From: Limnoperna fortunei | Taxonomy: Eukaryota; Mollusca; Bivalvia; Mytilida; Modiolidae | Assembly: GCA_944474755.1 (NCBI GenBank) | Contig: OX104113.1 | Coordinates: forward strand, 64,314,074 to 64,378,073 | Direction of reading: 5' to 3' | Length of the DNA: 64,000 nt | In this document: positions 25,150 through 38,639 of the stretch, piece after piece | Position numbering within the stretch: position 1 is the first letter of the stretch | Layout of the letters: each line of letters opens with the position of its first letter | Program-made: the position numbers and the translations under genes | The notes under the pieces: generated by a model | Told to the model about the DNA's origin: nothing | Database searches by the model: none | What the model saw: only the letters and a program-made list of their open reading frames with translations

Positions 25150-25312
25150 TTAAAGAGGGAGAAGTGTAAAGAGGGGAGGAGAAAGGAGCCGAGGGGAGGG
25201 AGAAAGGAGTAGAGGGGAGGGAGAAAGGAGCTGAGGGGAGGGAGAAAGGAGCTGTTGGGAGGGAGAAAGGAGAAAAGTACCCCCTGTCCACCCCCTCAGT
25301 AATCAGTGTCTA
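25150..25312 (+). repeat. 21-bp polypurine minisatellite
   Basis: The unit is GGGGAGGGAGAAAGGAGCTGA, with four clear copies and degenerate ones at the edge, all purine-rich on the + strand. It ends in CCCCCTGTCCACCCCCTCAGT, the inverse of the flank seen at 20553. Such tracts can form triplex or quadruplex structures. Confidence 0.85.
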
Positions 25313-26500
25313 CCTCTAATTAGATACCTGTCGAGTTAATTATTATCATGTCTATAAAAAAGTCAAATCTAGAAATAGGAGACTCTTTGGCACACAGAAA
25401 ATTAAATATCAGTTATGTCATGGTGACGGCCATAAAACTTCTGAAGGAATGACATCTGCCTATAGGTATTACAAACCTTTGTTTGAGTAACTATATTTTA
25501 CTAAAGACAAACTGTTAAAAAGGTAAAACATATTTGCATGTTATCTAGCGAACTGTTAAATGCAACAGGAAAACATAATAGTGTAAATGAAGGTAAATGC
25601 CACTAGGGTGACATGAGAACGTTCGTTAATTTGTTGTCATGTAATACTATATTTTTCTTGCATACCAAGTTAGATATTAAATTTTGAATAAGATATTTAA
25701 GACTGTTCGGGTTGATTGTTTTACTATTCATTGCACGAAATTAGCGAATAATTATTGTCATCCTGTACAAAACAAATAATTAAGCTGCATCATTAAATTA
25801 TTACCTTTGTTCTTGCAAAACACATGTATCTTTGTTTATGTACAAAACAATTTAAAGAAAAACCTGCATAGAAATTTAAATAAAAAAATCACAATGTTTA
25901 ATCAGAATACAGAATGTAACTTTGTTGTAACAGCAAAGAAATGAAATGAATGTTGGCGTGTGGTTTAAGTCATCGTATTTGTTTCCAAAACTATGTCCAA
26001 CAGAAAACTGAAAACTAGGGAACAAAACTTGGGGTTACAAGTGTTTGACCCACAGAGCTGCCAAGCGCGTCCCCTGATGGCGGATAGGGAAGACTTTTCG
26101 CAGGGATTTCAGTTCGTAATAAGGAAAGCCTTGCTGTGGTCCGCAGTGGGTGTCGTATTGCAGAGTACCCCTCTCTTTGCATATTAATGATCCCTATTGT
26201 AAATTTCGAAAAAAGAAAAGGGCCATTGTAGACGCAACAAAACGCTAAATTTTCCATACCTACTTGATGTTCCACACTGTTCCAGTCAAAATATTTTTCC
26301 CATTAGTCATTTCTTTCCCGGTTGATTTGTTGTAGCTTGTTTTCGACCTGAATGTGTATTTGAACTATTGCTCGCTAAAAGTTAAGAAACATTTAAACAC
26401 TCAATCAATAACCAACTGAGAAAATTTAAGTATTATTTTGTCTTTGTACTTATATGCCAATGCTATTATAAAGGAGCAAGAAAAATAAACAAGGAACCCG
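25313..26500. other. Intergenic with a GC-richer island
   Basis: Most of this is AT-rich and featureless. From about 26040 to 26175 the base composition is clearly richer in G and C than its surroundings, with short open frames on both strands but no recognised protein, snRNA or tRNA. Confidence 0.4.
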
Positions 26501-26513
26501 ACCGGACAACAAG

Positions 26514-26597
26514 CATCTTCGCAGCCAAGGGTTACGATCCGATACTCTTATCTTCACGAGAGGGGGACCTGATCGTAACACTTGGCTAGCGAAGATG
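26514..26597. mobile_element. 84-bp foldback element with 9-bp TSD GACAACAAG
   Basis: Arms CATCTTCGC-AGCCAAG and CTTGGCTAGCGAAGATG, extending to GTTACGATC and GATCGTAAC, are inverse complements around a loop of about 30 bases. GACAACAAG flanks it at 26505-26513 and 26598-26606. The related locus at 20395 has the motif once. A 9-bp target duplication fits Mutator-like elements, and MULE remains occur in this window. Confidence 0.8.
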
Positions 26598-26974
26598 GAC
26601 AACAAGAGCCTGAGTTAAGGGATTACGACACAAACATACAACACGAAACAAAACCCCATACACAAAAACAGAAAGTTAGTAAACCGAACGTGAGCAAGTT
26701 TCACTTGCAACTTAACAATATCCCATTAAGTTGCAAAAATGAACGTGAAATTCCTACACTGGCCCTGTTTTCCTGTATACATTTCCACTGTGTATTTTCT
26801 GCAGTTATATGTATGGACCTTGTTAAACATCCATATCGCAGTATTTCACTCAGCTGGTTAATACAGGAGAATGCTGCATCCTTCCCTTTGATTATGTTCT
26901 ACAAACAATAGTATGGTGTTATACAAGACGAGGTATCATTGCAAGAAGTTTAAAGTATGATAATTTGTGCAATT

Positions 26975-27125
26975 TTAATTGACAAGGATTGCCAGTTTTC
27001 CATCTGATCGTCGTAGGTTTTCACTGGATACTTCTGCTTCCTCTCCCAAATAACTGGACTCACGTTATACATAGTAGATGAAACGCTGTTGAAATTGGCG
27101 TTGAACCTCATTCAACCCAACAAAA
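26975..27125 (+). repeat. SINE 3' fragment in module copy 1
   Basis: It matches the 3' half of the SINE at 40364-40626: TTGACAAGGATTGCCAGTTTT, a GGTTTTCACTGGATACTTC block, CTCCCAAATAACTGGA and GCTGTTGAAATTGGCGTTGA. There is no head. Confidence 0.75.
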
Positions 27126-27129
27126 AAAC

Positions 27130-28138
27130 CTGATATGTACGTGTAATGTTAGATGTATGTCATTACGCAGACTTTTAACTAGTGGTACAACTATATTGAC
27201 AGAAAACATTTAATATGTAACAAACACAGTTGAGGTTCCACGTCTATTTCGAACTATATTGACAAACATTGCTAAGTTTCATCGTATTTAACTTACACGA
27301 CTAGGGTCAGTGTTACTAATATATTGACCATATTGACGACAGTCATGGGTGTGGTTATATTGGCATTAACATAGTTAGGTTTGAATTCACAAAAAATATA
27401 GATGGACGGACGGTAACAATTAGAGTTGCGGTTATAGTGACAGTCGCTATTGGGGAAACAAGGCAGGTTAGGTTCTAGCGACAGACATTGTTATGATTAT
27501 TCTTATATTAATCAACATGCTAAGGTTTGTATTATGACAATTAGGTTAAATTGACATAAACCGTAAGACTAGAGTTGGAACCTAATTTACTATCATGGTT
27601 GTGGTTGAGCTAGAATTGACAGCTAAGATTTGGGGATATATAACCATGCACGATTTGGTTATGGTGTTTACCGACACGGTTGGGATTAGGGCTAAATCGA
27701 TAGATAAGGTAATGATTGGCGCCATTTAGGTGGGTATTAACAGAAAATGGTAGTTATATGGGTATATTGACAGAACCAGACTTAATTGTGGCTTTATTAA
27801 GACAGCTATAGCTATAGGATTTTGGTGATGGATTGTATATCAAGATTATTTCAGTCACAATTAGGATTATTGTTATATTAATGACATATATGCTTAGTGG
27901 GAGATACGGGTAGACAAAAATAATGCAGCGTTATATGGACAAATAGTAATGACAAAAACGGTTTAGAGGTTTGAACTTGTATATTTACAGTTATTATCAG
28001 AGTAATTTACCACGTGAAATTAACAGAAGCATGGAAAAAATATCTCCATGGCAACTGTTAGTGGTAGGATTAAAGTGAAACGTGTAAGCTCTGAGTTCTA
28101 TTGACAAACACTGTTCATGTAAGGGTTGTAAAACATAC
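27130..28138 (+). repeat. Ancient degenerate TATATTGACA repeat
   Basis: The core TATATTGACA or a close variant recurs every 30-60 bp (for example near 27195, 27250, 27320, 27765), often followed by AACA and then GGTTAGG or GGTTAT. The same texture is seen at 39165-39480 and 40650-40810. It appears to be a much-diverged minisatellite that precedes the young 61-bp array. Confidence 0.6.
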
Positions 28139-30365
28139 ATTCTTAGGGCAGGGACATCGTGGGTCGAGTGGTTAATGTAATTAGAATAGTAAACAGACCA
28201 TCTTTAGGGTAGGGACATCGTGGGTCGAGTGGTTAATGTAATTTGAATAGTAAAGAGACAATCTTTAGGGCAGGGATATTATTGGTCGAGTGGTTAATGT
28301 AATTAGAATAGTAAACAGAAATCTTTAGGGTATACTATAGGGACATCGTAGGTCGAATGGTTAATGTAACAATAGTAAACACACAATCTTTATGATAGCG
28401 ACATTGTTGGTCGAGTGGTTAAAGTAATTAGAACAGTAAACAGAACATCTTTAGGGTATGGACATTGTGAGTCGAGTGGTTAATGTAATTAGAACAGTAA
28501 ACAGACCATCTTTAGGGTATGGACATTGTGAGTCGAGTGGTTAATGTAATAAGAATAGTAAACAGACAATCTATAGGGCAGGGATATTATTGGTCGAGTG
28601 GTTAATGTAATTAGAACAGTAAACAGACCATCTTTAGGGTAGGGACATTGTGAGTCGAGTGGTTAATGTAATAAGAATAGTAAACAGACAATCGTTAGGG
28701 TAGGGACATTGTGAGTCGAGTGGTTAATGTAATAAGAATAGTAAACAGACAATCTATAGGGCAGGGATATTATTGGTCGAGTGGTTAATGTAATTAGAAC
28801 AGTAAACAGACCGTCTTTAGGGTAGGGACATTTTGAGTCGAGTGGTTAATGTAATAAGAATAGTAAACAGACAATCGTTAGGGTAGGGACATTGTGGGTC
28901 GAGTGGTTAATGTAATTAGAACAGTAAACAGACAATCTTTAGGGTAGGGACATTGTGAGTCGAGTGGTTAATGTAATAAGACTAGTAAACAGACAATCTA
29001 TAGGGCAGGGATATTATTGCTCGAGTGGTTAATGTAATTAGAATAGTAAACAGACCATCTTTAGGGTAGGGACATTGTGGGTCGAGTGGTTAATGTAATT
29101 AGAATAGTAAACAGACAATCTATAGGGCAGGGATATTATTGGTCGAGTGGTTAATGTAATTAGAATAGTAAACATACCATCTTTAGGGTAGGGACATTGT
29201 GGGTCGAGTGGTTAATGTAATTAGAATAGTAAACAGACCATCTTTAGGGTAGGGACATTGTGGGTCGAGTGGTTAATGTAATTAGAATAGTAAACAGACA
29301 ATCTATAGGGCAGGGATATTATTGGTCGAGTGGTTAATGCAATTAGAACAGTAAACAGACAATCGTTAGGGTAGGGACATTGTGGGTCGAGTGGTTAATG
29401 TAATTATAATAGTAAACAGACAATCGTTAGGGTAGGGACATTGTGGGTCGAGTGGTTAATGTAATTAGAACAGTAAACAGACCATCTTTAATGTAGGGAC
29501 ATTGTGCGTCGAGTGGTTAATGTAATTAGAACAGTAAACAGACCATCTTTAGGGTAGGGACATTGTGGGTCGAGTGGTTAATGTAATAAGAATAGTAAAC
29601 AGACAATCGTTAGGGTAGGGATATTGTGAGTCGAGTGGTTAAAGTAATTAGAACAGTAAACAGACCATCTTTAGGGTATGGACATTGTGAGTCGAGTGGT
29701 TAATGTAATTAGAACAGTAAACAGACAATCGTTAGGGTAGGGACATTGTGAGTCGAGTGGTTAATGTAATTAGAACAGTAAACAGACCATCTTTAGGGTA
29801 GGGACATTGTGAGTCGAGTGGTTAATGTAATTAGAACAGTAAACAGACCATCTTTAGGGTAGGGACATTGTGAGTCGAGTGGTTAATGTAATTAGAACAG
29901 TAAACAGACCATCTTTAGGGTAGGGACATTGTGAGTCGAGTGGTTAATGTAATTAGAACAGTAAACAGACCATCTTTAGGGTAGGGACATTGTGAGTCGA
30001 GTGGTTAATGCAATTAAAACAGTAAACAGACAATCTATTGGGCAGGGATATTATTGGTCGAGTGGTTAATGTAATTAGAATAGTAAACAGACAATCGTTA
30101 GGGTAGGGACAGTGTGGGTCGAGTGGTTAATGTAATAAGAATAGTTAACAGACCATCTTTAGGGTGGGGACATTGTGAGTCGAGTGGTTAATGCAATTAG
30201 AACAGTAAACAGACAATCGTTAGGGTAGGGACATTGTGGGACGAGTGGTTAATGTAATTAGAACAGTAAACAGACCATCTTTAGGGTAGGGACATTGTGA
30301 GTCGAGTGGTTAATGTAATAAGAATAGTGAACAGACCATCTTTAGGGTAGGGACATTGTGAGTCG
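28139..30365 (+). repeat. 61-bp satellite array 1, about 36 copies
   Basis: The monomer begins GGGACATTGTGGGTCGAGTG, continues GTTAATGTAATTAGAA, then CAGTAAACAGACCATC and TTTAGGGTA, and has a period of 61 bp. Two main variants alternate: one with ACATTGTG[A/G]GTCG and TTTAGGGTA, and one with ATATTATTGGTCG and CTATAGGGCA. All copies lie in the same orientation. The first part of the monomer resembles the tRNA-like head of the SINEs at 40364 and 45790. Confidence 0.97.
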
Positions 30366-30378
30366 ACCGGACAACAAG

Positions 30379-30463
30379 CATCTTCGCTAGCCAAGGGTTA
30401 CGATCCGATACTCTTATTTTCACGAGAGGGGGACCTGATCGTAACACTTGGCTTGCGAAGATG
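30379..30463. mobile_element. 85-bp foldback element, second copy
   Basis: It is identical in design to 26514-26597 but keeps one more T in the left arm (CATCTTCGCTAGCCAAG), making the arms a better match. The flanking GACAACAAG copies lie at 30370-30378 and 30464-30472. It was duplicated together with the module, not inserted twice. Confidence 0.8.
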
Positions 30464-30841
30464 GACAACAAGAGCCTGAGTTAAGGGATTACGACAAAAA
30501 CATACAACACGAAACAAAACCCCATACACAAAAACAGAAAGTTAGTAAACCGAACGTGAGCAAGTTTCACTTGCAACTTAACAATATCCCATTAAGTTGC
30601 AAAAATGAACGTGAAATTCCTACACTGGCCCTGTTTTCTGTAATGCGTCTGTTTTCCTGTATACATTTCCACTGTGTATTTTCTGCAGTTATATGTATGG
30701 ACCTTGTTAAACATCCATATCGCAGTATTTCACTCAGCTGGTTAATACAGGAGAATGCTGCATCCTTCCCTTTGATTATGTTCTACAAACAATAGTATGG
30801 TGTTATACAAGACGAGGTATCATTGAAAGAAGTTTAAAGTA

Positions 30842-31012
30842 TGATAATTTGTGCAATTTTAATTGACAAGGATTGCCAGTTTTCCATCTGATCGTCGTAG
30901 GTTTTCACTGGATACTTCTGCTTCCTCTCCCAAATAACTGGACTCACGTTATACATAGTAGATGAAACGCTGTTGAAATTGGCGTTGAACCTCATTCAAC
31001 CAAACAAAAAAA
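30842..31012 (+). repeat. SINE 3' fragment in module copy 2
   Basis: This is the duplicate of 26975-27125, with the same truncation and the same CAAACAAAAAAACC end. Confidence 0.75.
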
Positions 31013-31014
31013 CC

Positions 31015-32025
31015 TGATATGTACGTGTAATGTAAGATGTATGTCATTACGCAGACTTTTAACTAGTGGTACAACTATATTGACAGAAAACATTTAATAT
31101 GTAACAAACACAGTTGAGGTTCCACGTCTATTTCGAACTATATTGACAAACATTGCTAAGTTTCGTCGTATTTAACATACACGACTAGGGTCAGTGTTAC
31201 TAATATATTGACCATATTGACGACAGTCATGGGTGTGGTTATATTGGCATTAACATGGTTAGGTTTGAATTCACAAAAAATATAGATGGACGGACGGTAA
31301 CAATTAGAGTTGCGGTTATAGTGACAGTCGCTATTGGGGAAACAAGGCAGGTTAGGTTCTAGCGACAGACATTGTTATGATTATTCTTATATTAATCAAC
31401 ATGCTAAGGTTTGTATTATGACAATTAGGTTAAATTGACATAAACCGTAAGACTAGAGTTGGAACCTAATTTACTATCATGGTTGTGGTTGAGCTAGAAT
31501 TGACAGCTAAGATTTGGGGATATATAACCATGCACGATTTGGTTATGGTGTTTACCGACACGGTTGGGATTAGGGCTAAATCGATAGATAAGGTAATGAT
31601 TGGCGCCATTTAGGTGGGTATTAACAGAAAATGGTAGTTATATGGGTATATTGACAGAACCAGACTTAATTGTGGCTTTATTAAGACAGCTATAGCTATA
31701 GGATTTTGGTGATGGATTGTATATCAAGATTATTTCAGTCACAATTAGGATTATTGTTATATTAATGACATATATGCTTAGTGGGAGATACGGGTAGACA
31801 AAAATAATGCAGCGTTATATGGACAAATAGTAATGACAAAAACGGTTTAGAGGTTTGAACTTGTATATTTACAGTTATTATCAGAGTAATTTACCACGTG
31901 AAATTAACAGAAGCATGGAAAAAATATCTCCATGGCAACTGTTAGTGGTAGGATTAAAGTGAAACGTGTAAGCTCTGAGTTCTATTGACAAACACTGTTC
32001 ATGTAAGGGTTGTAAAAACATACAT
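31015..32025 (+). repeat. Degenerate TATATTGACA repeat, second copy
   Basis: This is the near-identical duplicate of 27130-28138 within module copy 2. Confidence 0.6.
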
Positions 32026-33299
32026 TCTTAGGGCAGGGACATCGTGGGTCGAGTGGTTAATGTAATTAGAATAGTAAACAGACCATCTTTAGGGTAGGGA
32101 CATCGTGGGTCGAGTGGTTAATGTAATTTGAATAGTAAAGAGACAATCTTTAGGGCAGGGATATTATTGGTCGAGTGGTTAATGTAATTAGAATAGTAAA
32201 CAGACAATCTTTAGGGTATACTATAGGGACATCGTAGGTCGAATGGTTAATGTAACAATAGTAAACACACAATCTTTATGATAGCGACATTGTTGGTCGA
32301 GTGGTTAAAGTAATTAGAACAGTAAACAGAACATCTTTAGGGTATGGACATTGTGAGTCGAGTGGTTAATGTAATTAGAACAGTAAACAGACAATCGTTA
32401 GGGTAGGGACATTGTGAGTCGAGTGGTTAAAGTAATTAGAACAGTAAACAGACCATCTTTAGGGTATGGACATTGTGGGTCGAGTGGTTAATGTAATTAG
32501 AACAGTAAACAGACAATCGTTAGGGTAGGGACATTGTGGGTCGAGTTGTTATTGTAATAAGAATAGTAAACAGACCATCTTTAGGGTAGGGACATTGTGA
32601 GTCGAGTGGTTAATGTAATAAGAATAGTTAACAGACCATCTTTAGGGTATTGACATTGTGAGTCGAGTAGTTAATGTAATAAGAATAGTAAACAGACAAT
32701 CTATAGGGCAGGGATATTATTGGTCGAGTGGTTAATGTAATTAGAATAGTAAACAGACCATCTTTATGGTAGGGACATTGTGGGTCGAGTGGTTAATGTA
32801 ACTAGAACAGTAAACAGACAATCGTTAGGGTAGGGACATTGTGAGTCGAGTGGTTAATGTAATTAGAACAGTAAACAGACCATCTTTAGTGTATGGACAT
32901 TGTGGGTCGAGTGGTTAATGTAATTAGAACAGTAAACAGACCATCTTTAGGGTATGGACATTGTGAGTCGAGTGGTTAATGTAATAAGAATAGCAAACAG
33001 ACAATCTATAGGGCAGGGATATTATTGGTCGAGCGGTTAATGTAATTAGAACAGTAAACAGACCATCTTTAGGGTAGGGACATTGTGAGTCGAGTGGTTA
33101 ATGTAATAAGAATAATAAACAGACAATCGTTAGGGTAGGGACATTGTGAGTCGAGTGGTTAATGTAATAAGAATAGTAAACAGACAATCTATAGGGCAGG
33201 GATATTATTGGTCGAGTGGTTAATGTAATTAGAACAGTAAACAGACCGTCTTTAGGGTAGGGACATTTTGAGTCGAGTGGTTAATGTAATAAGAATAGT

Positions 33300-35934
33300 A
33301 AACAGACAATCGTTAGGGTAGGGACATTGTGAGTCGTGTGGTTAATGTAATTAGAACAGTAAACAGACAATCTTTAGGGTAGGGACATTGTGAGTCGAGT
33401 GGTTAATGTAATAAGAATAGTAAACAGACAATCTATAGGGCAGGGATATTATTGGTCGAGTGGTTAATGTAATTAGAATAGTAAACAGAACATCTTTAGG
33501 GTAGGGACATTGTGGGTCGAGTGGTTAATGTAATTACAATAGTAAACAGACAATCTATAGGGCCGGGATATTATTGGTCGAGTGGTTAATGTAATTATAA
33601 TAGTAAACAGACCATCTTTAGGGTAGGGACATTGTGAGTCGAGTGGTTAATGCAATTAGAACAGTAAACAGACAATCGTTAGGGTAGGGACATTGTGCGT
33701 CGAGTGGTTAATGTAATTAGAACAGTAAACAGACCATCTTTAGGGTAGGGACATTGTGGGTCGAGTGGTTAATGTAATAAGAATAGTAAACAGACAATCG
33801 TTAGGGTAGGGATATTGTGAGTCGAGTGGTTAAAGTAATTAGAACAGTAAACAGACCATCTTTAGGGTATGGACATTGTGAGTCGAGTGGTTAATGTAAT
33901 TAGAACAGTAAACAGACCATCTTTAGGGTAGGGACATTGTGAGTCGAGTGGTTAATGTAATTAGAACAGTAAACAGACCATCTTTAGGGTAGGGACATTG
34001 TGAGTCGAGTTGTTAATGTAATTAGAACAGTAAACAGACCATCTTTAGGGTAGGGACATTGTGAGTCGAGTGGTTAATGCAATTAGAACAGTAAACAGAC
34101 AATGTATAGGGCAGGGATATTATTGGTCGAGTGGTTAATGTAATTAGAATAGTAAACAGACAATCGTTAGGGTAGGGACATTGTGGTCGAGTGGTTAATG
34201 TAATTAGAACAGTAAACAGACCATCTTTAGTGTAGGGGCATTGTGAGTCGAGTGGTTAATGTAATTAGAACAGTAAACAGACCATCTTTAGGGTATGGAC
34301 ATTGTGAGTCGAGTGGTTAATGTAATGAGAATAGTAAACAGACAATCTATAGGGCAGGGATATTATTGGTCGAGTGGTTAATGTAATTAGAACAGTAAAC
34401 AGACCATCTTTAGGGTAGGGACATTGTGAGTCGAGTGGTTAATGTAATAAGAATAGTAAACAGACAATCGTTAGGGTAGGGACATTGTGAGTCGAGTGGT
34501 TAATGTAATAAGAATAGTAAACAGACAATCTATAGGGCAGGGATATTATTGGTCGAGTGGTTAATGTAATTAGAACAGTAAACAGACAATCTTTAGGGTA
34601 GGGACATTGTGAGTCGAGTGGTTAATGTAATAAGAATAGTAAACAGACAATCTATAGGGCAGGGATATTATTGGTCGAGTGGTTAATGTAATTAGAATAG
34701 TAAACAGACCATCTTTAGGGTAGGGACATTGTGGGTCGAGTGGTTAATGTAATTAGAATAGTAAACAGACAATCTATAGGGCAGGGATATTATTGGTCGA
34801 GTGGTTAATGTAATTAGAATAGTAAACAGACCATCTTTAGGGTAGGGACATTGTGGGTCGAGTGGTTAATGTAATTAGAATAGTAAACAGACAATCGTTA
34901 GGGTAGGGACATTGTGAGTCGAGTGGTTAATGTAATTAGAATAGTAAACAGACCATCTTTAGGGTAGGGACATTGTGGGTCGAGTGGTTAATGTAATTAG
35001 AATAGTAAACAGACAATCTATAGGGCAGGGATATTATTGGTCGAGTGGTTAATGTAATTAGAATAGTAAACAGACCATCTTTATGGTAGGGACATTGTGA
35101 GTCGAGTGGTTAATGTAATTAGAACAGTAAACAGACCATCTTTAGGGTAGGGACATTGTGAGTCGAGTGGTTAATGCAATTAGAACAGTAAACAGACAAT
35201 CTATAGGGCAGGGATATTATTGGTCGAGTGGTTAATGTAATAAGAATAGTTAACAGACCATCTTTAGGGTAGGGACATTGTGAGTCGAGTGGTTAATGCA
35301 ATTAGAACAGTAAACAGACAATCGTTAGGGTAGGGACATTGTGGGTCGAGTGGTTAATGTAATTAGAACAGTAAACAGACCATCTTTAGGGTAGGGACAT
35401 TGTGAGTCGAGTGGTTAATGTAATAAGAATAGTAAACAGACCATCTTTAGGGTAGGGACATTGTGAGTCGAGTGGTTAATGTAATAAGAATAGTAAACAC
35501 ACAATCTTTATGATAGCGACATTGTTGGTCGAGTGGTTAAAGTAATTAGAATAGTAAACAGACCATCTTTAGGGTAGGGACATTGAGGGTCGAGTGGTTA
35601 ATGTAATTAGAACAGTAAACAGACCATCTTTAGGGTAGGGACATTGTGAGTCGAGTGGTTAATGTAATTAGAATAGTAAACAGACAATCGTTAGGGTAGG
35701 GACATTGTGGGTCGAGTGGTTAATGTAATAAGAATACTGGTAGTAAACAGACAATCTATAGGGCAGGGATATTATTGGTCGAGTGGTTAATGTAATTAGA
35801 ATAGTAAACAGACAATATTTAGGGTATACTATAGGGACATTGTGGGTCGTATGGTTAATTTAATTAGAATAATTAACAGACAATCTTTAGGGTAGGGACA
35901 TTGTGGGTCGTGAGGTTAATGTAATAAGAATAGT
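33300..35934 (+). repeat. 2635-bp higher-order unit, copy A
   Basis: Marker variants recur at exactly 2635 bp: GAGTCGTGTG at 33331 and 35966, GGCCGGGATA at 33561 and 36196, and ATACTGG near 35736 and 38371. The block therefore duplicated as a whole, probably by unequal exchange, after the monomers had diversified. Confidence 0.9.
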
Positions 35935-38569
35935 AAACAGACAATCGTTAGGGTAGGGACATTGTGAGTCGTGTGGTTAATGTAATTAGAACAGTAAACA
36001 GACAATCTTTAGGGTAGGGACATTGTGAGTCGAGTGGTTAATGTAATAAGAATAGTAAACAGACAATCTATAGGGCAGGGATATTATTGGTCGAGTGGTT
36101 AATGTAATTAGAATAGTAAACAGAACATCTTTAGGGTAGGGACATTGTGGGTCGAGTGGTTAATGTAATTACAATAGTAAACAGACAATCTATAGGGCCG
36201 GGATATTATTGGTCGAGTGGTTAATGTAATTATAATAGTAAACAGACCATCTTTAGGGTAGGGACATTGTGAGTCGAGTGGTTAATGCAATTAGAACAGT
36301 AAACAGACAATCGTTAGGGTAGGGACATTGTGCGTCGAGTGGTTAATGTAATTAGAACAGTAAACAGACCATCTTTAGGGTAGGGACATTGTGGGTCGAG
36401 TGGTTAATGTAATAAGAATAGTAAACAGACAATCGTTAGGGTAGGGATATTGTGAGTCGAGTGGTTAAAGTAATTAGAACAGTAAACAGACCATCTTTAG
36501 GGTATGGACATTGTGAGTCGAGTGGTTAATGTAATTAAAACAGTAAACAGACCATCTTTAGGGTAGGGACATTGTGAGTCGAGTGGTTAATGTAATTAGA
36601 ACAGTAAACAGACCATCTTTAGGGTAGGGACATTGTGAGTCGAGTTGTTAATGTAATTAGAACAGTAAACAGACCATCTTTAGGGTAGGGACATTGTGAG
36701 TCGAGTGGTTAATGCAATTAGAACAGTAAACAGACAATGTATAGGGCAGGGATATTATTGGTCGAGTGGTTAATGTAATTAGAATAGTAAACAGACAATC
36801 GTTAGGGTAGGGACATTGTGGTCGAGTGGTTAATGTAATTAGAACAGTAAACAGACCATCTTTAGTGTAGGGGCATTGTGAGTCGAGTGGTTAATGTAAT
36901 TAGAACAGTAAACAGACCATCTTTAGGGTATGGACATTGTGAGTCGAGTGGTTAATGTAATGAGAATAGTAAACAGACAATCTATAGGGCAGGGATATTA
37001 TTGGTCGAGTGGTTAATGTAATTAGAACAGTAAACAGACCATCTTTAGGGTAGGGACATTGTGAGTCGAGTGGTTAATGTAATAAGAATAGTAAACAGAC
37101 AATCGTTAGGGTAGGGACATTGTGAGTCGAGTGGTTAATGTAATAAGAATAGTAAACAGACAATCTATAGGGCAGGGATATTATTGGTCGAGTGGTTAAT
37201 GTAATTAGAACAGTAAACAGACCATCTTTAGGGTAGGGACATTGTGAGTCGAGTGGTTAATGTAATAAGAATAGTAAACAGACAATCTATAGGGCAGGGA
37301 TATTATTGGTCGAGTGGTTAATGTAATTAGAATAGTAAACAGACCATCTTTAGGGTAGGGACATTGTGGGTCGAGTGGTTAATGTAATTAGAATAGTAAA
37401 CAGACAATCTATAGGGCAGGGATATTATTGGTCGAGTGGTTAATGTAATTAGAATAGTAAACAGACCATCTTTAGGGTAGGGACATTGTGGGTCGAGTGG
37501 TTAATGTAATTAGAATAGTAAACAGACAATCTTTAGGGTAGGGACATTGTGGGTCGAGTGGTTAATGTAATTAGAATAGTAAACAGACCATCTTTAGGGT
37601 AGGGACATTGTGGGTCGAGTGGTTAATGTAATTAGAATAGTAAACAGACAATCTATAGGGCAGGGATATTATTGGTCGAGTGGTTAATGTAATTAGAATA
37701 GTAAACAGACCATCTTTATGGTAGGGACATTGTGAGTCGAGTGGTTAATGTAATTAGAACAGTAAACAGACCATCTTTAGGGTAGGGACATTGTGAGTCG
37801 AGTGGTTAATGCAATTAGAACAGTAAACAGACAATCTATAGGGCAGGGATATTATTGGTCGAGTGGTTAATGTAATAAGAATAGTTAACAGACCATCTTT
37901 AGGGTAGGGACATTGTGAGTCGAGTGGTTAATGCAATTAGAACAGTAAACAGACAATCGTTAGGGTAGGGACATTGTGGGTCGAGTGGTTAATGTAATTA
38001 GAACAGTAAACAGACCATCTTTAGGGTAGGGACATTGTGAGTCGAGTGGTTAATGTAATTAGAATAGTAAACAGACCATCTTTAGGGTAGGGACATTGTG
38101 AGTCGAGTGGTTAATGTAATAAGAATAGTAAACACACAATCTTTATGATAGCGACATTGTTGGTCGAGTGGTTAAAGTAATTAGAATAGTAAACAGACCA
38201 TCTTTAGGGTAGGGACATTGAGGGTCGAGTGGTTAATGTAATTAGAACAGTAAACAGACCATCTTTAGGGTAGGGACATTGTGAGTCGAGTGGTTAATGT
38301 AATTAGAATAGTAAACAGACAATCGTTAGGGTAGGGACATTGTGGGTCGAGTGGTTAATGTAATAAGAATACTGGTAGTAAACAGACAATCTATAGGGCA
38401 GGGATATTATTGGTCGAGTGGTTAATGTAATTAGAATAGTAAACAGACAATATTTAGGGTATACTATAGGGACATTGTGGGTCGTATGGTTAATTTAATT
38501 AGAATAATTAACAGACAATCTTTAGGGTAGGGACATTGTGGGTCGTGAGGTTAATGTAATAAGAATAGT
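35935..38569 (+). repeat. 2635-bp higher-order unit, copy B
   Basis: This is the tandem partner of 33300-35934. Only a handful of base differences were seen by eye, such as one CTTTAGGG for CGTTAGGG near 37530, so the event is recent. Confidence 0.9.
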
Positions 38570-38639
38570 AAACAGACAATCTTTATGGTAGGGACATTGT
38601 GGGTCGAGTGGTTAATGTACTTAGAATAGTAAACAGACC

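Larger units (their letters stand above)
26501..30365 (+). repeat. Duplicated unit, copy 1 (module plus 61-bp array)
   Basis: A 1.64-kb module (26501-28138) is followed by a 2.2-kb satellite array. The same module in nearly identical form starts again at 30366, exactly where the array stops. Copy 2 differs by few substitutions and by an 18-bp tandem duplication near 30640. The junction GAGTCG|ACCGGACAAC indicates a tandem duplication that included part of an array. Confidence 0.92.

Noticed and set aside
26582..26911. A protein gene duplicated at 30448-30795
   Set aside because: The frame starts inside the hairpin element and runs through repeat sequence. The two copies are similar only because the whole module is duplicated.
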